Shown piece by piece: positions 24,482 through 33,027 of a DNA stretch of 33,431 nucleotides. The translations under genes were made by a program, and so were the position numbers. The notes below the pieces were generated by a model. It was given only the letters and a program-made list of their open reading frames with translations. It searched no databases and was not told the DNA's origin. The DNA lies in assembly GCA_025356175.1 (NCBI GenBank), contig JANXUP010000113.1, forward strand, positions 1 to 33,431, in the 5' to 3' direction. The stretch's first letter is position 1, and every line of letters begins with the position of its first letter. The stretch is from Sphingomonadaceae bacterium (GTDB lineage: Bacteria; Pseudomonadota; Alphaproteobacteria; Sphingomonadales; Sphingomonadaceae).

Positions 24482-25413
24482 CACTGTTCCTTTGTCAGGT
24501 GAACGGCGCGCAGGCTGGTCCAGGCGCGGCCCGAACGCAAGGCTGGCCACCAGGTCAGCGGATTCCATCCCTGGCTGCCATCGAGCGAGAAGGTTACGAA
24601 TTCAGCCCGCCCGCCAACATCGGACAACGGCACCGGCCCGCCCAGGCCTTCACGCCAGGTCGGCACCCGGCTGTCCGCCGAGTGATCGCGGTTGTCGCCC
24701 ATCAGGAAGACATGGCCTGGGGGAACGATCACTTCGGCCATGTTGTTGAACTCGTCGTCTGGCTGATCTTTGATTATCAGATAGGTCGCGCCGCCGGGCA
24801 GCACTTCGCGGTATGTCGGCAATTCGAGCACCAAACGTCCCGAAGGCAGCCGCTGCGTGCCAATGTTGAATTCCTGATAACACCACCGCGGCGCGCCGGT
24901 TTCGGAGCACATCAGCTTGGGATCGGCATCAAGCTGGACACTGGGTTCGGCCAATTGCGGCACCGGCTGGCCGTTCAGTATGATCTGCCCATTGACCAGC
25001 ATGATCCGGTCACCCGGAACTGCGATCACGCGCTTGATCAGATCGTCGGTGCGGTTCTTGGGCACCACGATCACAATGTCGCCGCGCCGAGGGGTGCCTT
25101 CCAGCACTCGCCACCTGCCGCGCGGCAAAACGTGAAAACTCGCCGAAGCCCAGTTCCAGCCAAACGGGAACTTCGACACCACCAGCCGGTCACCGACCAG
25201 CAGGTTGGGCATCATCGAAATTGAGGGGATGTAGAACGGCTTGGCGATGAAGCTGTGGAACGCCAGCACTGCTAGCAGCATCCAGGTCAGGCCGCGCAGT
25301 TCGCCCAGCCAGTCGACCTTGTCCTTTTCGGCTGCCGGTACGGCGGGGGCGGCATCGGCTTCGGCCATAGGCGCCGGTTCGGGCTGATCGGCAGGTTCGG
25401 GTGCGTCGGTCAA
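24481..25413 (-). CDS. lepB: Signal peptidase I
   Basis: A 310-residue membrane protease that removes signal peptides. An N-terminal acidic/Pro-rich cytoplasmic tail (1-35) is followed by one transmembrane helix (about 43-58). The catalytic Ser66 is in IPSISMMP, Lys127 in [10 protein letters not shown], and the box [11 protein letters not shown] is near residues 245-256. The start is TTG, overlapping the acpS stop by four bases (TTGA), in line with homologue length. In many proteobacteria rnc and era follow lepB. Here the transporter gene follows instead. Confidence 0.95.
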   Translation of the reverse strand: MTDAPEPADQPEPAPMAEADAAPAVPAAEKDKVDWLGELRGLTWMLLAVLAFHSFIAKPFYIPSISMMPNLLVGDRLVVSKFPFGWNWASASFHVLPRGRWRVLEGTPRRGDIVIVVPKNRTDDLIKRVIAVPGDRIMLVNGQIILNGQPVPQLAEPSVQLDADPKLMCSETGAPRWCYQEFNIGTQRLPSGRLVLELPTYREVLPGGATYLIIKDQPDDEFNNMAEVIVPPGHVFLMGDNRDHSADSRVPTWREGLGGPVPLSDVGGRAEFVTFSLDGSQGWNPLTWWPALRSGRAWTSLRAVHLTKEQ

Positions 25414-25811
25414 AGTTTGCGGGCCTCTATAACCACGAAGGCCTGCGCCCAGGGGTGGTCGTCGGTCAGGGTGAGATGGATCACCGCCTCATGCCCTGCG
25501 GGGGTGATCGCGGTAAGACGGGAAGCGGCTCCGCCAGTTAGTGCGAGTGTCGGCGCGCCGCTCGGGGCATTGATTACGCCGATGTCCCGCATAAACACCC
25601 CGGCCTTGAACCCGGTTCCCACCGCCTTGGAAAAAGCCTCCTTCGCGGCAAAGCGCTTGGCCAGAGTGCCAGCCTTGGTGAACGGACGCCGCGCGGCCTT
25701 GGCGCGCTCGACTTCGGTGAAGACGCGCTGCTCGAAGCGTTCGCCGAAGCGGTCGAGCGAATTAGCGATCCGCTCGATGTTGCAGAGGTCGGAGCCGATC
25801 GAGAGGATCAT
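25410..25811 (-). CDS. acpS: Holo-[acyl-carrier-protein] synthase
   Basis: A 133-residue 4'-phosphopantetheinyl transferase that activates acyl carrier protein. Metal-site Asp8 is in [11 protein letters not shown], Glu in [14 protein letters not shown] is the second metal ligand, and [16 protein letters not shown] closes the fold. Complete. It overlaps pdxJ upstream (ATGA) and lepB downstream by four bases. Confidence 0.95.
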   Translation of the reverse strand: MILSIGSDLCNIERIANSLDRFGERFEQRVFTEVERAKAARRPFTKAGTLAKRFAAKEAFSKAVGTGFKAGVFMRDIGVINAPSGAPTLALTGGAASRLTAITPAGHEAVIHLTLTDDHPWAQAFVVIEARKL

Positions 25812-26536
25812 CGCGCCGCGTCCATCAGTTCGCGCATCCGCAGCACTGCAGGCTCGAGCCCGGTAAAGATCGCCTCGCCGATCAGGTAATGCCCGATGTT
25901 GAGTTCGGCCAATTGCGGGATCGCGGCGACGGGCTGGACGTTATCGTAGGTCAGTCCGTGGCCGGCGTGGGGTTCGATCCCGTTCTTGGCGGCGAGCGCG
26001 GCCATGTCGGACAGGCGGCGCAGCTCGATTGCAACCTGCTCGCCCTCGGCGTGGGCATATTCGCCGGTGTGCAGCTCCACCACTGGCGCGCGCAGCTTCA
26101 TCGCGGCTTCGATCTGGCGCTCCTCAGGAGCGATGAACAGGCTGACGCGGATCCCCGCATCGCTCAACCGCGCCACAATGGGAGCGAGCCGGTTGTGCTG
26201 ACCGGCGGCGTCGAGCCCGCCTTCGGTGGTCCGCTCCTCGCGCCGTTCGGGAACGATGCAGGCGGCGTGCGGCCGGTGGCGCAGTGCGAACTCGAGCATT
26301 TCGTCGGTCGCCGCCATCTCGAAGTTGAGCGGCAGGTCGGTCGCCGCCTGGATTCGCGCGATGTCCTCGTCACGGATGTGGCGGCGGTCTTCGCGCAAGT
26401 GCGCGGTAATCCCGTCGCCGCCGCAGAGCGCGACGATCTGTGCGGCACGGACCGGATCGGGATGATCGCCGCCGCGCGCGTTGCGGATTGTCGCAACGTG
26501 ATCGATGTTTACACCAAGGCGCAGCCGCTGGATCAC
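25808..26536 (-). CDS. pdxJ: Pyridoxine 5'-phosphate synthase
   Basis: A 242-residue TIM-barrel enzyme that makes pyridoxine 5'-phosphate from 1-deoxyxylulose 5-phosphate and an aminoacetone phosphate. [17 protein letters not shown] is the diagnostic N-terminus. [20 protein letters not shown] and [11 protein letters not shown] follow. It starts with GTG, overlapping the pyrE stop by one base (TAGTG). pdxJ-acpS adjacency is widely conserved. Confidence 0.95.
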   Translation of the reverse strand: MIQRLRLGVNIDHVATIRNARGGDHPDPVRAAQIVALCGGDGITAHLREDRRHIRDEDIARIQAATDLPLNFEMAATDEMLEFALRHRPHAACIVPERREERTTEGGLDAAGQHNRLAPIVARLSDAGIRVSLFIAPEERQIEAAMKLRAPVVELHTGEYAHAEGEQVAIELRRLSDMAALAAKNGIEPHAGHGLTYDNVQPVAAIPQLAELNIGHYLIGEAIFTGLEPAVLRMRELMDAAR

Positions 26537-27117
26537 TATTTGGCCCGGCTGCCCGGCTTGACCGCTTCGCTCGCCGCGAGCTCAGGGGGCAGCTCATCGG
26601 GCGCGTAGGTCGGAAAGTTGATCGCGATCAACGGGAAGAACGGCACGCCCAGGTCCACCGCTCCGGCCGAGCGATCGACCAGCGCGGCCGCGGCGATCAC
26701 CTCGCCGCCAGCCTCTTCGATGCAGCGAATCGCCTCGCGGCTGGAGAGCCCGGTAGTGACCACGTCTTCGACCATCAGCACCTTGTCGCCGGGTTCTAGC
26801 GTGAAGCCGCGGCGCAGTTCGAAGGTGCCGTCGGGCCGCTCGACGAACATCGCGTCTGTTCCCAGCGCGCGGCCCATCTCGTGCCCGATGATCACGCCGC
26901 CCATCGCCGGGGCTACAACCTTGTTGATATCCTTGCGCAGCTCGCGCGGGATCTTCGCCGCCAGCGCAGAGGCCAGCCGTCCAGCGCGCTGCGGATCCAT
27001 CAACACGCGGGCGCATTGCAGGTAATGCGCGCTGTGGCGGCCCGACGAGAGCAGAAAATGGCCTTCCAGCAAGGCTTTGCTGGCGCGGAACTCGGCCAGC
27101 ACTTCATCATCGTGCAT
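26536..27117 (-). CDS. pyrE: Orotate phosphoribosyltransferase
   Basis: A 193-residue enzyme that adds PRPP-derived ribose phosphate to orotate in UMP synthesis. Motifs are [32 protein letters not shown] and the PRPP loop [14 protein letters not shown]. The start ATG at 27117 fits family length. The open frame continues upstream over the promoter but is not conserved-looking. AAGGA lies 12 bases upstream, somewhat far. First gene of a seven-gene minus-strand operon ending at ruvX. Confidence 0.93.
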   Translation of the reverse strand: MHDDEVLAEFRASKALLEGHFLLSSGRHSAHYLQCARVLMDPQRAGRLASALAAKIPRELRKDINKVVAPAMGGVIIGHEMGRALGTDAMFVERPDGTFELRRGFTLEPGDKVLMVEDVVTTGLSSREAIRCIEEAGGEVIAAAALVDRSAGAVDLGVPFFPLIAINFPTYAPDELPPELAASEAVKPGSRAK

Positions 27118-27153
27118 CGCGGTCAAACGTCCTTCACCTGAATTGCCTGGTGC

Positions 27154-27181
27154 AAAGTATGCCCATTGGGGAACCTTGCAA
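27154..27181 (-). promoter_or_regulatory. Putative promoter of the pyrE operon
   Basis: Read on the minus strand: TTGCAA (27181-27176), 16 bases, TACTTT (27159-27154). The form is the same as the promoter at 11259-11286. It would give a leader of about 30 bases before the pyrE ATG at 27117. Prediction only. Confidence 0.45.
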
Positions 27182-27200
27182 AAAATCCCCCTAGAGGTGC

Positions 27201-27229
27201 TTGAGGTGCCCGTAAAGCGCGCGTATAGG
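27201..27229 (+). promoter_or_regulatory. Putative coxB promoter
   Basis: TTGAGG (27201-27206), a 17-base spacer and TATAGG (27224-27229). It lies back-to-back with the pyrE promoter. Downstream leader bases 27231-27236 (CCCCCT) can pair with 27254-27259 (AGGGGG) to form a hairpin before the coxB start. Confidence 0.5.
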
Positions 27230-27273
27230 CCCCCCTGAAATTGACAACTCCCAAGGGGGCAGGGGAGGCATTT

Positions 27274-27297
27274 ATGGCTTCGGCTCGCCCTGACTAG
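27274..27297 (+). promoter_or_regulatory. Upstream mini-ORF (7 codons) in the coxB leader
   Basis: ATG-GCT-TCG-GCT-CGC-CCT-GAC-TAG (M-A-S-A-R-P-D) is preceded by AGGGGAGG at 27261-27268, a better ribosome binding site than that of coxB itself. It ends 17 bases before the coxB ATG. It may be a leader peptide or a translational standby element, or it may be chance. Confidence 0.4.
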
Positions 27298-27314
27298 CGA
27301 AAGCAAGAGGAACG

Positions 27315-28433
27315 ATGATAATCGGCCACACCGTCCGCGAAGCGGGTCACGCGATCAAGGCTTTGGCGCTTGGTCTGGCGCTGCTGGCAGCCCCCGGTGC
27401 GGCACTCGCCGCCCCGGCCGCAGCTGCTGCTCCGACTGCCGCCGCTTCTTCGGCTCCGGCCAATGACAATGCCAAGGCCGCCGCACCTGCTGCCCCGGCC
27501 AACCTTGCCGTCGCCGCTACGCCGACCGCCCCGGCGATCGATCCCAACAATCCGCACTTCAAGGTCGCCCCCGGCGGTTACACGCCGCTGCCGGCGGTGC
27601 AGGGCGTCGGCATGCCGATCCCCGGCGCACTCAATGTGCAAGACCAATATTCGCCGATCGGCCACCGTGCCAAGGCGATGCACGACTGGCTGATCTGGGT
27701 AATGGTCGGCATCACCGCTTTCGTTCTGGCGCTGCTGCTGATTGTGATCGTGAAGTTCAACAAGCGCGCCAACCCGGTACCGTCGAAGACCGCGCACAAC
27801 ACCCTGCTCGAAGTAATCTGGACGGGCGTGCCGATCCTGATCCTGGTCGCCATCGCCGTGCCCTCGGTCGGGCTGTTGCGCGCCCAGTTCAAGCCCGCGC
27901 CCAAGGACGCACTGACCATCAAGGCGGTCGGCAACCAGTGGTACTGGACTTATGAATACCCCGACAACGGCAAGATCGAGGTGATCTCGAACATGCTCAA
28001 GGAACCGGGCGAAACCCAGCCGGGTGAGAAGCCGCGCACCGACACCGACGGTCCGCAACACCTCGCAGTCGATAACCGCATGGTCGTGCCGGTGGGCGAA
28101 GACATCCGCCTGCAGACCACTGGTGCCGACGTGATCCACGCCTTTGCGGTACCGTCGCTGTGGTTCAAGCTCGACGCGGTCCCCGGCCGGCTCAACGAAA
28201 AGGTTCTGCGGGTCGAAAAACCGGGCGTCTACTTCGGCCAGTGCTCGGAACTGTGCGGGGTCAAGCACGGCTACATGCCGATCGTGGTCGAAGCGCTGCC
28301 GCGCGACAAGTTCAATGCCTGGGTTATCGCTCAGGGCGGCACAATCGACGGTGCGCCTGCCGCGCCGGCGGCTGCCGCTCCTGCGCCTGCTCCCACCACT
28401 GCCGCTCCGGCCGCCGCCAAGCCGGCCGCCTGA
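27315..28433 (+). CDS. coxB: Cytochrome c oxidase subunit II
   Basis: A 372-residue respiratory subunit carrying the CuA centre that takes electrons from cytochrome c. A signal peptide (about 1-33) is followed by an unusually long Ala/Pro spacer (34-75). Two transmembrane helices follow (about 128-150 and 170-190), then the periplasmic cupredoxin domain. CuA ligands are visible in CSELCGVKHGYM (Cys310, Cys314, His318, Met), and GNQWYWTYEYP is the electron-entry aromatic patch. The C-terminus has an extra Ala/Pro-rich tail. First gene of the cox cluster, with ctaD 32 bases downstream. Confidence 0.95.
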   Translation: MIIGHTVREAGHAIKALALGLALLAAPGAALAAPAAAAAPTAAASSAPANDNAKAAAPAAPANLAVAATPTAPAIDPNNPHFKVAPGGYTPLPAVQGVGMPIPGALNVQDQYSPIGHRAKAMHDWLIWVMVGITAFVLALLLIVIVKFNKRANPVPSKTAHNTLLEVIWTGVPILILVAIAVPSVGLLRAQFKPAPKDALTIKAVGNQWYWTYEYPDNGKIEVISNMLKEPGETQPGEKPRTDTDGPQHLAVDNRMVVPVGEDIRLQTTGADVIHAFAVPSLWFKLDAVPGRLNEKVLRVEKPGVYFGQCSELCGVKHGYMPIVVEALPRDKFNAWVIAQGGTIDGAPAAPAAAAPAPAPTTAAPAAAKPAA

Positions 28434-28465
28434 GCTCAACTGAATTCAAGGACAGAGGTTAACCC

Positions 28466-30148
28466 ATGGCCACCACCGCCGACACCTTCCAGGCACACGC
28501 CGAAGAGCACGGGCATCATGATCACAAGCCGGGCTTCTTCGCCCGCTGGTTCATGTCGACCAACCACAAGGACATCGGCACGCTGTACCTCGTCTTCGCG
28601 ATCTTCGCGGGGATTATCGGTGGGGCAATCTCGGGTCTGATGCGGCTCGAACTGGCGCATCCGGGAATCCAGTACCTCGGTTCGATCGCCTCGTTCCTGG
28701 GTGAAAAGAACCCCAGCTTCGATACCCAGCTGCACCTGTGGAACGTGCTGATCACCGCGCACGGCCTGATCATGGTGTTCTTCATGGTCATGCCGGCGTT
28801 GATCGGTGGGTTCGGCAACTGGTTCGTGCCGCTGATGATCGGCGCGCCCGACATGGCCTTCCCGCGGATGAACAACATCTCGTTCTGGATGACGGTCGCG
28901 GGCTTCTGCAGCCTGATGATTTCGGCCTTCGTGCCAGGTGATGCAACCGGCAACGGCGCCGGGATCGGCTGGACCGCCTATGCCCCGCTGTCGACTTACG
29001 GCGCGGTCGGACCGGCCACCGACTTTGCGATTTTCTCGCTCCACCTGGCCGGTGCCGCCTCGATCATGGGCGCGATCAACTTCATCACCACCATCTTCAA
29101 CATGCGCGCGCCGGGCATGACCCTGCACAAAATGCCACTGTTTGTGTGGTCGGTGCTGGTCACCGCCTTCCTGCTGCTGCTGGCGCTGCCAGTGCTGGCC
29201 GCGGCGATCACCATGCTGATCACCGACCGCAACTTCGGCACCACCTTCTTTGACTACAAGGGCGGCGGCGATCCGGTGCTGTTCCAGCACCTGTTCTGGT
29301 TCTTCGGCCATCCCGAAGTCTACATCATGATCCTGCCGGGCTTCGGCATTGTCAGCCAGATCATCTCGACCTTCTCGAAGAAGCCGGTGTTCGGTTATCT
29401 CGGCATGGCTTACGCGATGGTCGCGATTGGCGTGGTCGGCTTCGTCGTGTGGGCGCACCATATGTACACCACCGGCATGAGCCTCGACACCAAGATGTAC
29501 TTCACCCTCGCGACGATGGTGATCGCGGTGCCGACCGGCATCAAAATCTTCAGCTGGATCGCGACGATGTGGGGCGGTTCGATCGAATTCAAGAGCCCGA
29601 TGGTCTGGGCGCTGGGCTTCATCTTCCTGTTCACTGTCGGCGGCGTGACCGGGGTGTACCTCGCCAACGGCGGGATCGATGACGTGGTGCAGGACACCTA
29701 CTTCGTGGTTGCGCACTTCCACTACGTGCTCAGCCTCGGCGCGGTGACCTCGCTGTTCGCGGGCTTCTATTACTGGTTCCCCAAGATGAGCGGCAAGATG
29801 CATTCCGAATTCCTGGCGCACCTGCACTTTTGGGTGTTTTTCGTCGGCGTGAATGTGATCTTCTTCCCGCAGCACTTCCTCGGCTGGCAGGGCATGCCGC
29901 GCCGCTATCCGGACTATGCCCCGGCGTTCGAACACTGGAACACGGTCTCGTCGTACGGCTACGTTATTATGGCGAGCTCGATGGCGATCTTCTTCATCAA
30001 CGTCTTCTGGTCGCTCGCAGCCGGTAAACCGGCTCCGGCGAACTACTGGGGCGAAGGCGCAACGACGCTCGAATGGACACTGTCGAGCCCGCCGCCGTTC
30101 CACCAGTTCGAGACGCTGCCGATCATCGAGGACGCGCCGCATCATTGA
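28466..30148 (+). CDS. ctaD: Cytochrome c oxidase subunit I
   Basis: The 560-residue catalytic subunit of the aa3-type oxidase, with 12 transmembrane helices. [18 protein letters not shown] holds a low-spin heme ligand His. [18 protein letters not shown] has the His-Tyr cross-link of the CuB site, [10 protein letters not shown] the two CuB histidines, and [12 protein letters not shown] the heme a3 and heme a ligands. The Glu of the D-channel is present in GHPEVY. AGAGG at the leader gives a normal ribosome binding site. A strong hairpin terminator follows, so the genes downstream are probably separate transcripts. Confidence 0.97.
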   Translation: MATTADTFQAHAEEHGHHDHKPGFFARWFMSTNHKDIGTLYLVFAIFAGIIGGAISGLMRLELAHPGIQYLGSIASFLGEKNPSFDTQLHLWNVLITAHGLIMVFFMVMPALIGGFGNWFVPLMIGAPDMAFPRMNNISFWMTVAGFCSLMISAFVPGDATGNGAGIGWTAYAPLSTYGAVGPATDFAIFSLHLAGAASIMGAINFITTIFNMRAPGMTLHKMPLFVWSVLVTAFLLLLALPVLAAAITMLITDRNFGTTFFDYKGGGDPVLFQHLFWFFGHPEVYIMILPGFGIVSQIISTFSKKPVFGYLGMAYAMVAIGVVGFVVWAHHMYTTGMSLDTKMYFTLATMVIAVPTGIKIFSWIATMWGGSIEFKSPMVWALGFIFLFTVGGVTGVYLANGGIDDVVQDTYFVVAHFHYVLSLGAVTSLFAGFYYWFPKMSGKMHSEFLAHLHFWVFFVGVNVIFFPQHFLGWQGMPRRYPDYAPAFEHWNTVSSYGYVIMASSMAIFFINVFWSLAAGKPAPANYWGEGATTLEWTLSSPPPFHQFETLPIIEDAPHH

Positions 30149-30173
30149 TTTGCCAGTGGCAATGGTGAAATGA

Positions 30174-30210
30174 GAAAAGTCCCGGTCCCGGTGGCCGGGA
30201 CTTTTCGTTT
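30174..30210 (+). terminator. Terminator after ctaD
   Basis: GAAAAGTCCCGG (30174-30185) pairs perfectly with CCGGGACTTTTC (30195-30206) around a 9-base loop. The A-run on the left and T-run on the right allow use in either direction. It lies between ctaD and the SDR gene. Confidence 0.85.
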
Positions 30211-30224
30211 GTGGAGCAGATGCG

Positions 30225-30992
30225 ATGACCGACCAGCGTTCGATTTTCATTACCGGCGCGGCTTCCGGGATCGGCCGGGCTGCGGCGGTGCTGTTCGCTG
30301 ACCGCGGCTGGCTGGTTGGTGCGGCCGATCGCGATCAGGCTGGACTTGCGGCATTGGCGGCAACCTCGTCAGCGATCGTGCCTATCACCCTCGATGTCGC
30401 GAACCGCGATGAAGTCGTCGAAGCCTTTGCGCAATTTGGCGAGCGAACCGGCGGCCGGCTCGATTGTCTGCTCAGCAACGCCGGGATCGACGCCAAGGGG
30501 CCATTCGCCGACATGGCGTGGGACCGGGTGCGCCAGGTGGTCGAGGTCAACCTGCTCGGCGCGATGAGCGTCATTCATGCGGCGCTGCCAATGCTGGGGG
30601 CGACGCCGGGTTCGCTGTGCCTGTCGACCGCGTCGGGCTCGGCGATCTTCGGAGTCGGCGGGATGGCGACTTATTCGGCGACCAAGCACGGTGTGCGCGG
30701 GTTGACCGAGGCGCTGTCGGTCGAGCTCGCCGGCAGCGGCGTTCGCGCAGCCGATCTGCTTCCCGGAATTATCGACACCGGCATGCTTACCGCGGCCGAC
30801 AAGGCTGCGCTGCCCACCGAGGGCATGTGGCGGGTAATGCCAGCCGAGGCGGTGGCCGAGGCCGCGTGGGAGGCTTACCACGGCGACAAGGTGCACTGGT
30901 TCATCCCGCCCGAACTGGCCGAACTCGACCGCCAATCGACCGCTGCGCCCGAAGCGGTGCGTGATGCGCTGATCGCGCGCGCGCGGATTTAG
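30225..30992 (+). CDS. Short-chain dehydrogenase/reductase (SDR)
   Basis: A 255-residue classical SDR. The NAD(P)-binding TGAASGIG is at 10-17, SNAG at 84-87, Ser around 137 and YSATK (Tyr150, Lys154) in the active site. An acidic residue after the second strand (ADRD) favours NAD over NADP. Substrate unknown. It lies between ctaD and ctaB, separated from ctaD by a terminator, and is followed after 11 bases by an epoxide-hydrolase-like gene, probably cotranscribed. Confidence 0.92.
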   Translation: MTDQRSIFITGAASGIGRAAAVLFADRGWLVGAADRDQAGLAALAATSSAIVPITLDVANRDEVVEAFAQFGERTGGRLDCLLSNAGIDAKGPFADMAWDRVRQVVEVNLLGAMSVIHAALPMLGATPGSLCLSTASGSAIFGVGGMATYSATKHGVRGLTEALSVELAGSGVRAADLLPGIIDTGMLTAADKAALPTEGMWRVMPAEAVAEAAWEAYHGDKVHWFIPPELAELDRQSTAAPEAVRDALIARARI

Positions 30993-31003
30993 AAGGACTA
31001 CCG

Positions 31004-31963
31004 ATGTCCACCTTCCGCATGATCGACACTGGCGAAGTCACCTTGCGCTGCGCTGTCGAGGGGCGCGGGCCGCTGGTTATTCTGGTCCACGGCTTTCCCG
31101 AAAGCTGGTATTCGTGGCGGCACCAATTGGGCCCGATTGCAGATGCCGGGTTCACCGCCTGCGCAATCGACGTGCGCGGATACGGCGGGTCGGACAAGCC
31201 CGATGGCGTTGCGGCCTATGCGATGGAGCGGATCGTCGGCGATTTGGTCGGCCTGCGCAATGCCCTGTCGCCCGGCGAAAAGGCGATCCTGATCGGACAC
31301 GATTGGGGCGCACCGATCGTGTGGAATTCAGCTTTCACCAATCCGCAGCATTTTCGCGCGGTGGCGGGCCTGTCGGTGCCGTTCAGCGGTGCGCCCCAGC
31401 GTCCGTTTACTGAGGTGTTCCGCGAGCATTTCACGTCGCAAGGGCGCTTTTTCTACCAGGAATATTTCCAGGAGCCCGGCGTGGCTGAAGCCGAAGCCGA
31501 AGCGGACCCGCGCGATTTCGTTGCGCGGATGATGTATTCGATCTCGGGCGATGTGGAGCCGGGGGACTATTGGTCCAAACCGGCGGGCGCGACTTTCCTC
31601 GAAGGCCTGCCCGATCCGCAGCCGGTAGCTTGGCTGAGCGAAGCCAATCTCGATTATTATGAAGCCGAGTTCAGGCAATCGGGCTTTTCCGGACCGCTGG
31701 GCCGCTACCGCAACCACGAGGCTGATTTCGATTGGCTGCGCGCGTGGCAAGGCAAGCGGATCGAGCAGCCGAGCCTGTTCATCGGCGGCACCCGCGATCC
31801 TGCAACCACGCTGTTCGGCGCGGTGGAAGACCCGGTCGCAATGATGCGGCTGTTCGCCCCCAAGGTCGAAGGCCACATCCTGCGCGGAGTTGGCCACTGG
31901 ACCCAGCAGGAACGTCCCGCAGAAGTGAACACGCTGCTGATTGATTGGCTGCGGCGGTTGTAA
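31004..31963 (+). CDS. Alpha/beta hydrolase, soluble epoxide hydrolase-like
   Basis: A 319-residue cytosolic enzyme. The oxyanion motif HGFPESW is at 29-35, nucleophile Asp100 in GHDWGAP, Asp265 in GGTRDP, and His298 in GVGHWTQ. A cap-domain Tyr (GRYRN) and Tyr in FFYQEYF are candidates for the epoxide-activating pair. The Asp nucleophile fits epoxide hydrolases rather than serine esterases. Haloacetate dehalogenases also share this layout. AAGGA precedes the ATG. With the SDR upstream it may form a small detoxification or catabolic pair (inference). Confidence 0.9.
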   Translation: MSTFRMIDTGEVTLRCAVEGRGPLVILVHGFPESWYSWRHQLGPIADAGFTACAIDVRGYGGSDKPDGVAAYAMERIVGDLVGLRNALSPGEKAILIGHDWGAPIVWNSAFTNPQHFRAVAGLSVPFSGAPQRPFTEVFREHFTSQGRFFYQEYFQEPGVAEAEAEADPRDFVARMMYSISGDVEPGDYWSKPAGATFLEGLPDPQPVAWLSEANLDYYEAEFRQSGFSGPLGRYRNHEADFDWLRAWQGKRIEQPSLFIGGTRDPATTLFGAVEDPVAMMRLFAPKVEGHILRGVGHWTQQERPAEVNTLLIDWLRRL

Positions 31964-31970
31964 CTGGCAA

Positions 31971-32288
31971 TTATTGGACGGATCGACGCCGCCACGCGAA
32001 CGCCACCGCAGCAAACAGGAGTGCGACAATCACGTTTACGACTGAATGGACTTCGCGCTCGAGATGAATTTTGAAGAGCGGATTATAGAGTATGGCGACT
32101 AGACCGAAGACTGCCATCGGGACAGTCCAACTCCGGGCGTGACATGCCACCGCCGCCCAAACCGCCGCTCCGCAAACGACGATCCGTAGCAGTTGATAAT
32201 AGCCGTAGGGCAGGTCGGCCAAGGCCGCGACATTGGCTGCGGCAACCGCGAGAAGAAGCCAAAGCGGCGGAGTTGTGTCAGTATCCAA
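31971..32288 (-). CDS. Small membrane protein, DUF6804-like
   Basis: A 105-residue protein with about four hydrophobic helices and the stretches LPYGYYQLLRIVVC and AILYNPLFKIHLEREVHSVVNVI, which match the DUF6804 small membrane protein family as I recall it. Function unknown. It starts with TTG, preceded by AGAGG at suitable spacing, and overlaps the end of the upstream gene by 11 bases. It is AT-richer than flanking genes, which suggests acquired DNA. Confidence 0.78.
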   Translation of the reverse strand: MDTDTTPPLWLLLAVAAANVAALADLPYGYYQLLRIVVCGAAVWAAVACHARSWTVPMAVFGLVAILYNPLFKIHLEREVHSVVNVIVALLFAAVAFAWRRRSVQ

Positions 32289-32880
32289 GGGCTCGCCTCT
32301 GCCGTATCGCGAGCAAACTGCCTATGAGTTGAGTGATAATTCCCAAGACCATAAACGGCAAGAACCAAGCCAACAGATCTTTAGGATCTGTCTGGTTTGG
32401 CTCGCTGTATGCGTGAAACATCATTGCCATCGTACCGAACTGAATGAACAACAAAGTCGTTGTCGATTTGGTCTCACCGCTTTGCCTGTCTTTGTTTGCC
32501 AAAAAGGACCACGGACCCGTGGCGGTCGAATATCCCCACAGTAGATGGAAAAAGTCGCCGTCACTCCCTTTTACCATAGCGGCAAAGACTGTGACGCACG
32601 TTGCCGCAATCACGACGTATGTCCAAATGAGGCTCGGTATCGCCCCCAGCAAGGCTATTGTCGTGTTGTCGCGATTGCCTGCCCAAATCACGAGAGGCAT
32701 GAATATCAAGCTCGGTAACATCAAGATTGATACGATGAAGCCGCCAGTGAAGGCATAGGCAAGGCCGACGAAGAATCTTGTCCAATCACCTTGCACGATA
32801 AGACCGATGCCCCCAACAATTCCTCCAAGGAAGTTGAGCAACATAATTGGCAGCGCAAACAGCAGTCCAATTGCTTCCAT
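32278..32880 (-). CDS. Hypothetical membrane protein, AT-rich cassette
   Basis: A 200-residue protein I do not recognise. It has about five hydrophobic segments (LLFALPIMLLNFLGGIVGGIGLIV, AYAFTGGFIVSILMLPSLIFMPLVIW, LIWTYVVIAATCVTVFAAMV, LLFIQFGTMAMMF, LLAWFLPFMVLGIITQLIGSLLAI), so it is probably an inner-membrane protein. ATG at 32880 with GGGG upstream is chosen. TTG at 32898 is an alternative. Codon and base composition are clearly less GC-rich than neighbours. With the DUF6804-like gene it forms an opposite-strand pair inside the cox cluster. Confidence 0.72.
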   Translation of the reverse strand: MEAIGLLFALPIMLLNFLGGIVGGIGLIVQGDWTRFFVGLAYAFTGGFIVSILMLPSLIFMPLVIWAGNRDNTTIALLGAIPSLIWTYVVIAATCVTVFAAMVKGSDGDFFHLLWGYSTATGPWSFLANKDRQSGETKSTTTLLFIQFGTMAMMFHAYSEPNQTDPKDLLAWFLPFMVLGIITQLIGSLLAIRQRRALGY

Positions 32881-33004
32881 CAGTAATAACCCCGTCAATT
32901 CCTGTTAAGCTGCCATAGATTCATTGGTTGCGCTACACCGGCTTGAGCATGGCTAAATGATCAGGAAGTTTGGGGGTAAACGGGCTTCCGCCTGACAGCC
33001 GACG

Positions 33005-33016
33005 GGCCTATAGGCC
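33005..33016. promoter_or_regulatory. Perfect palindrome GGCCTATAGGCC before ctaB
   Basis: A 12-base palindrome ending 11 bases before the ctaB ATG. Its TATAGGCC is identical to the -10 region of the coxB promoter (27224-27231). A -35 element at the right distance is poor (TTCCGC), so it could be a weak promoter, an operator, or chance. Confidence 0.35.
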
Positions 33017-33027
33017 GCGCGAGACTC

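Noticed and set aside
27274..27297. Using the ATG at 27274 as the coxB start
   Set aside because: It runs into TAG after seven codons. coxB's signal peptide begins at 27315.
28436..30250. Long open frame (about 600 codons) on the minus strand across ctaD
   Set aside because: It is antisense to the well-conserved ctaD, is His/Asp/Glu/Arg-rich in the way typical of GC-rich antisense frames, and has no recognisable domain.
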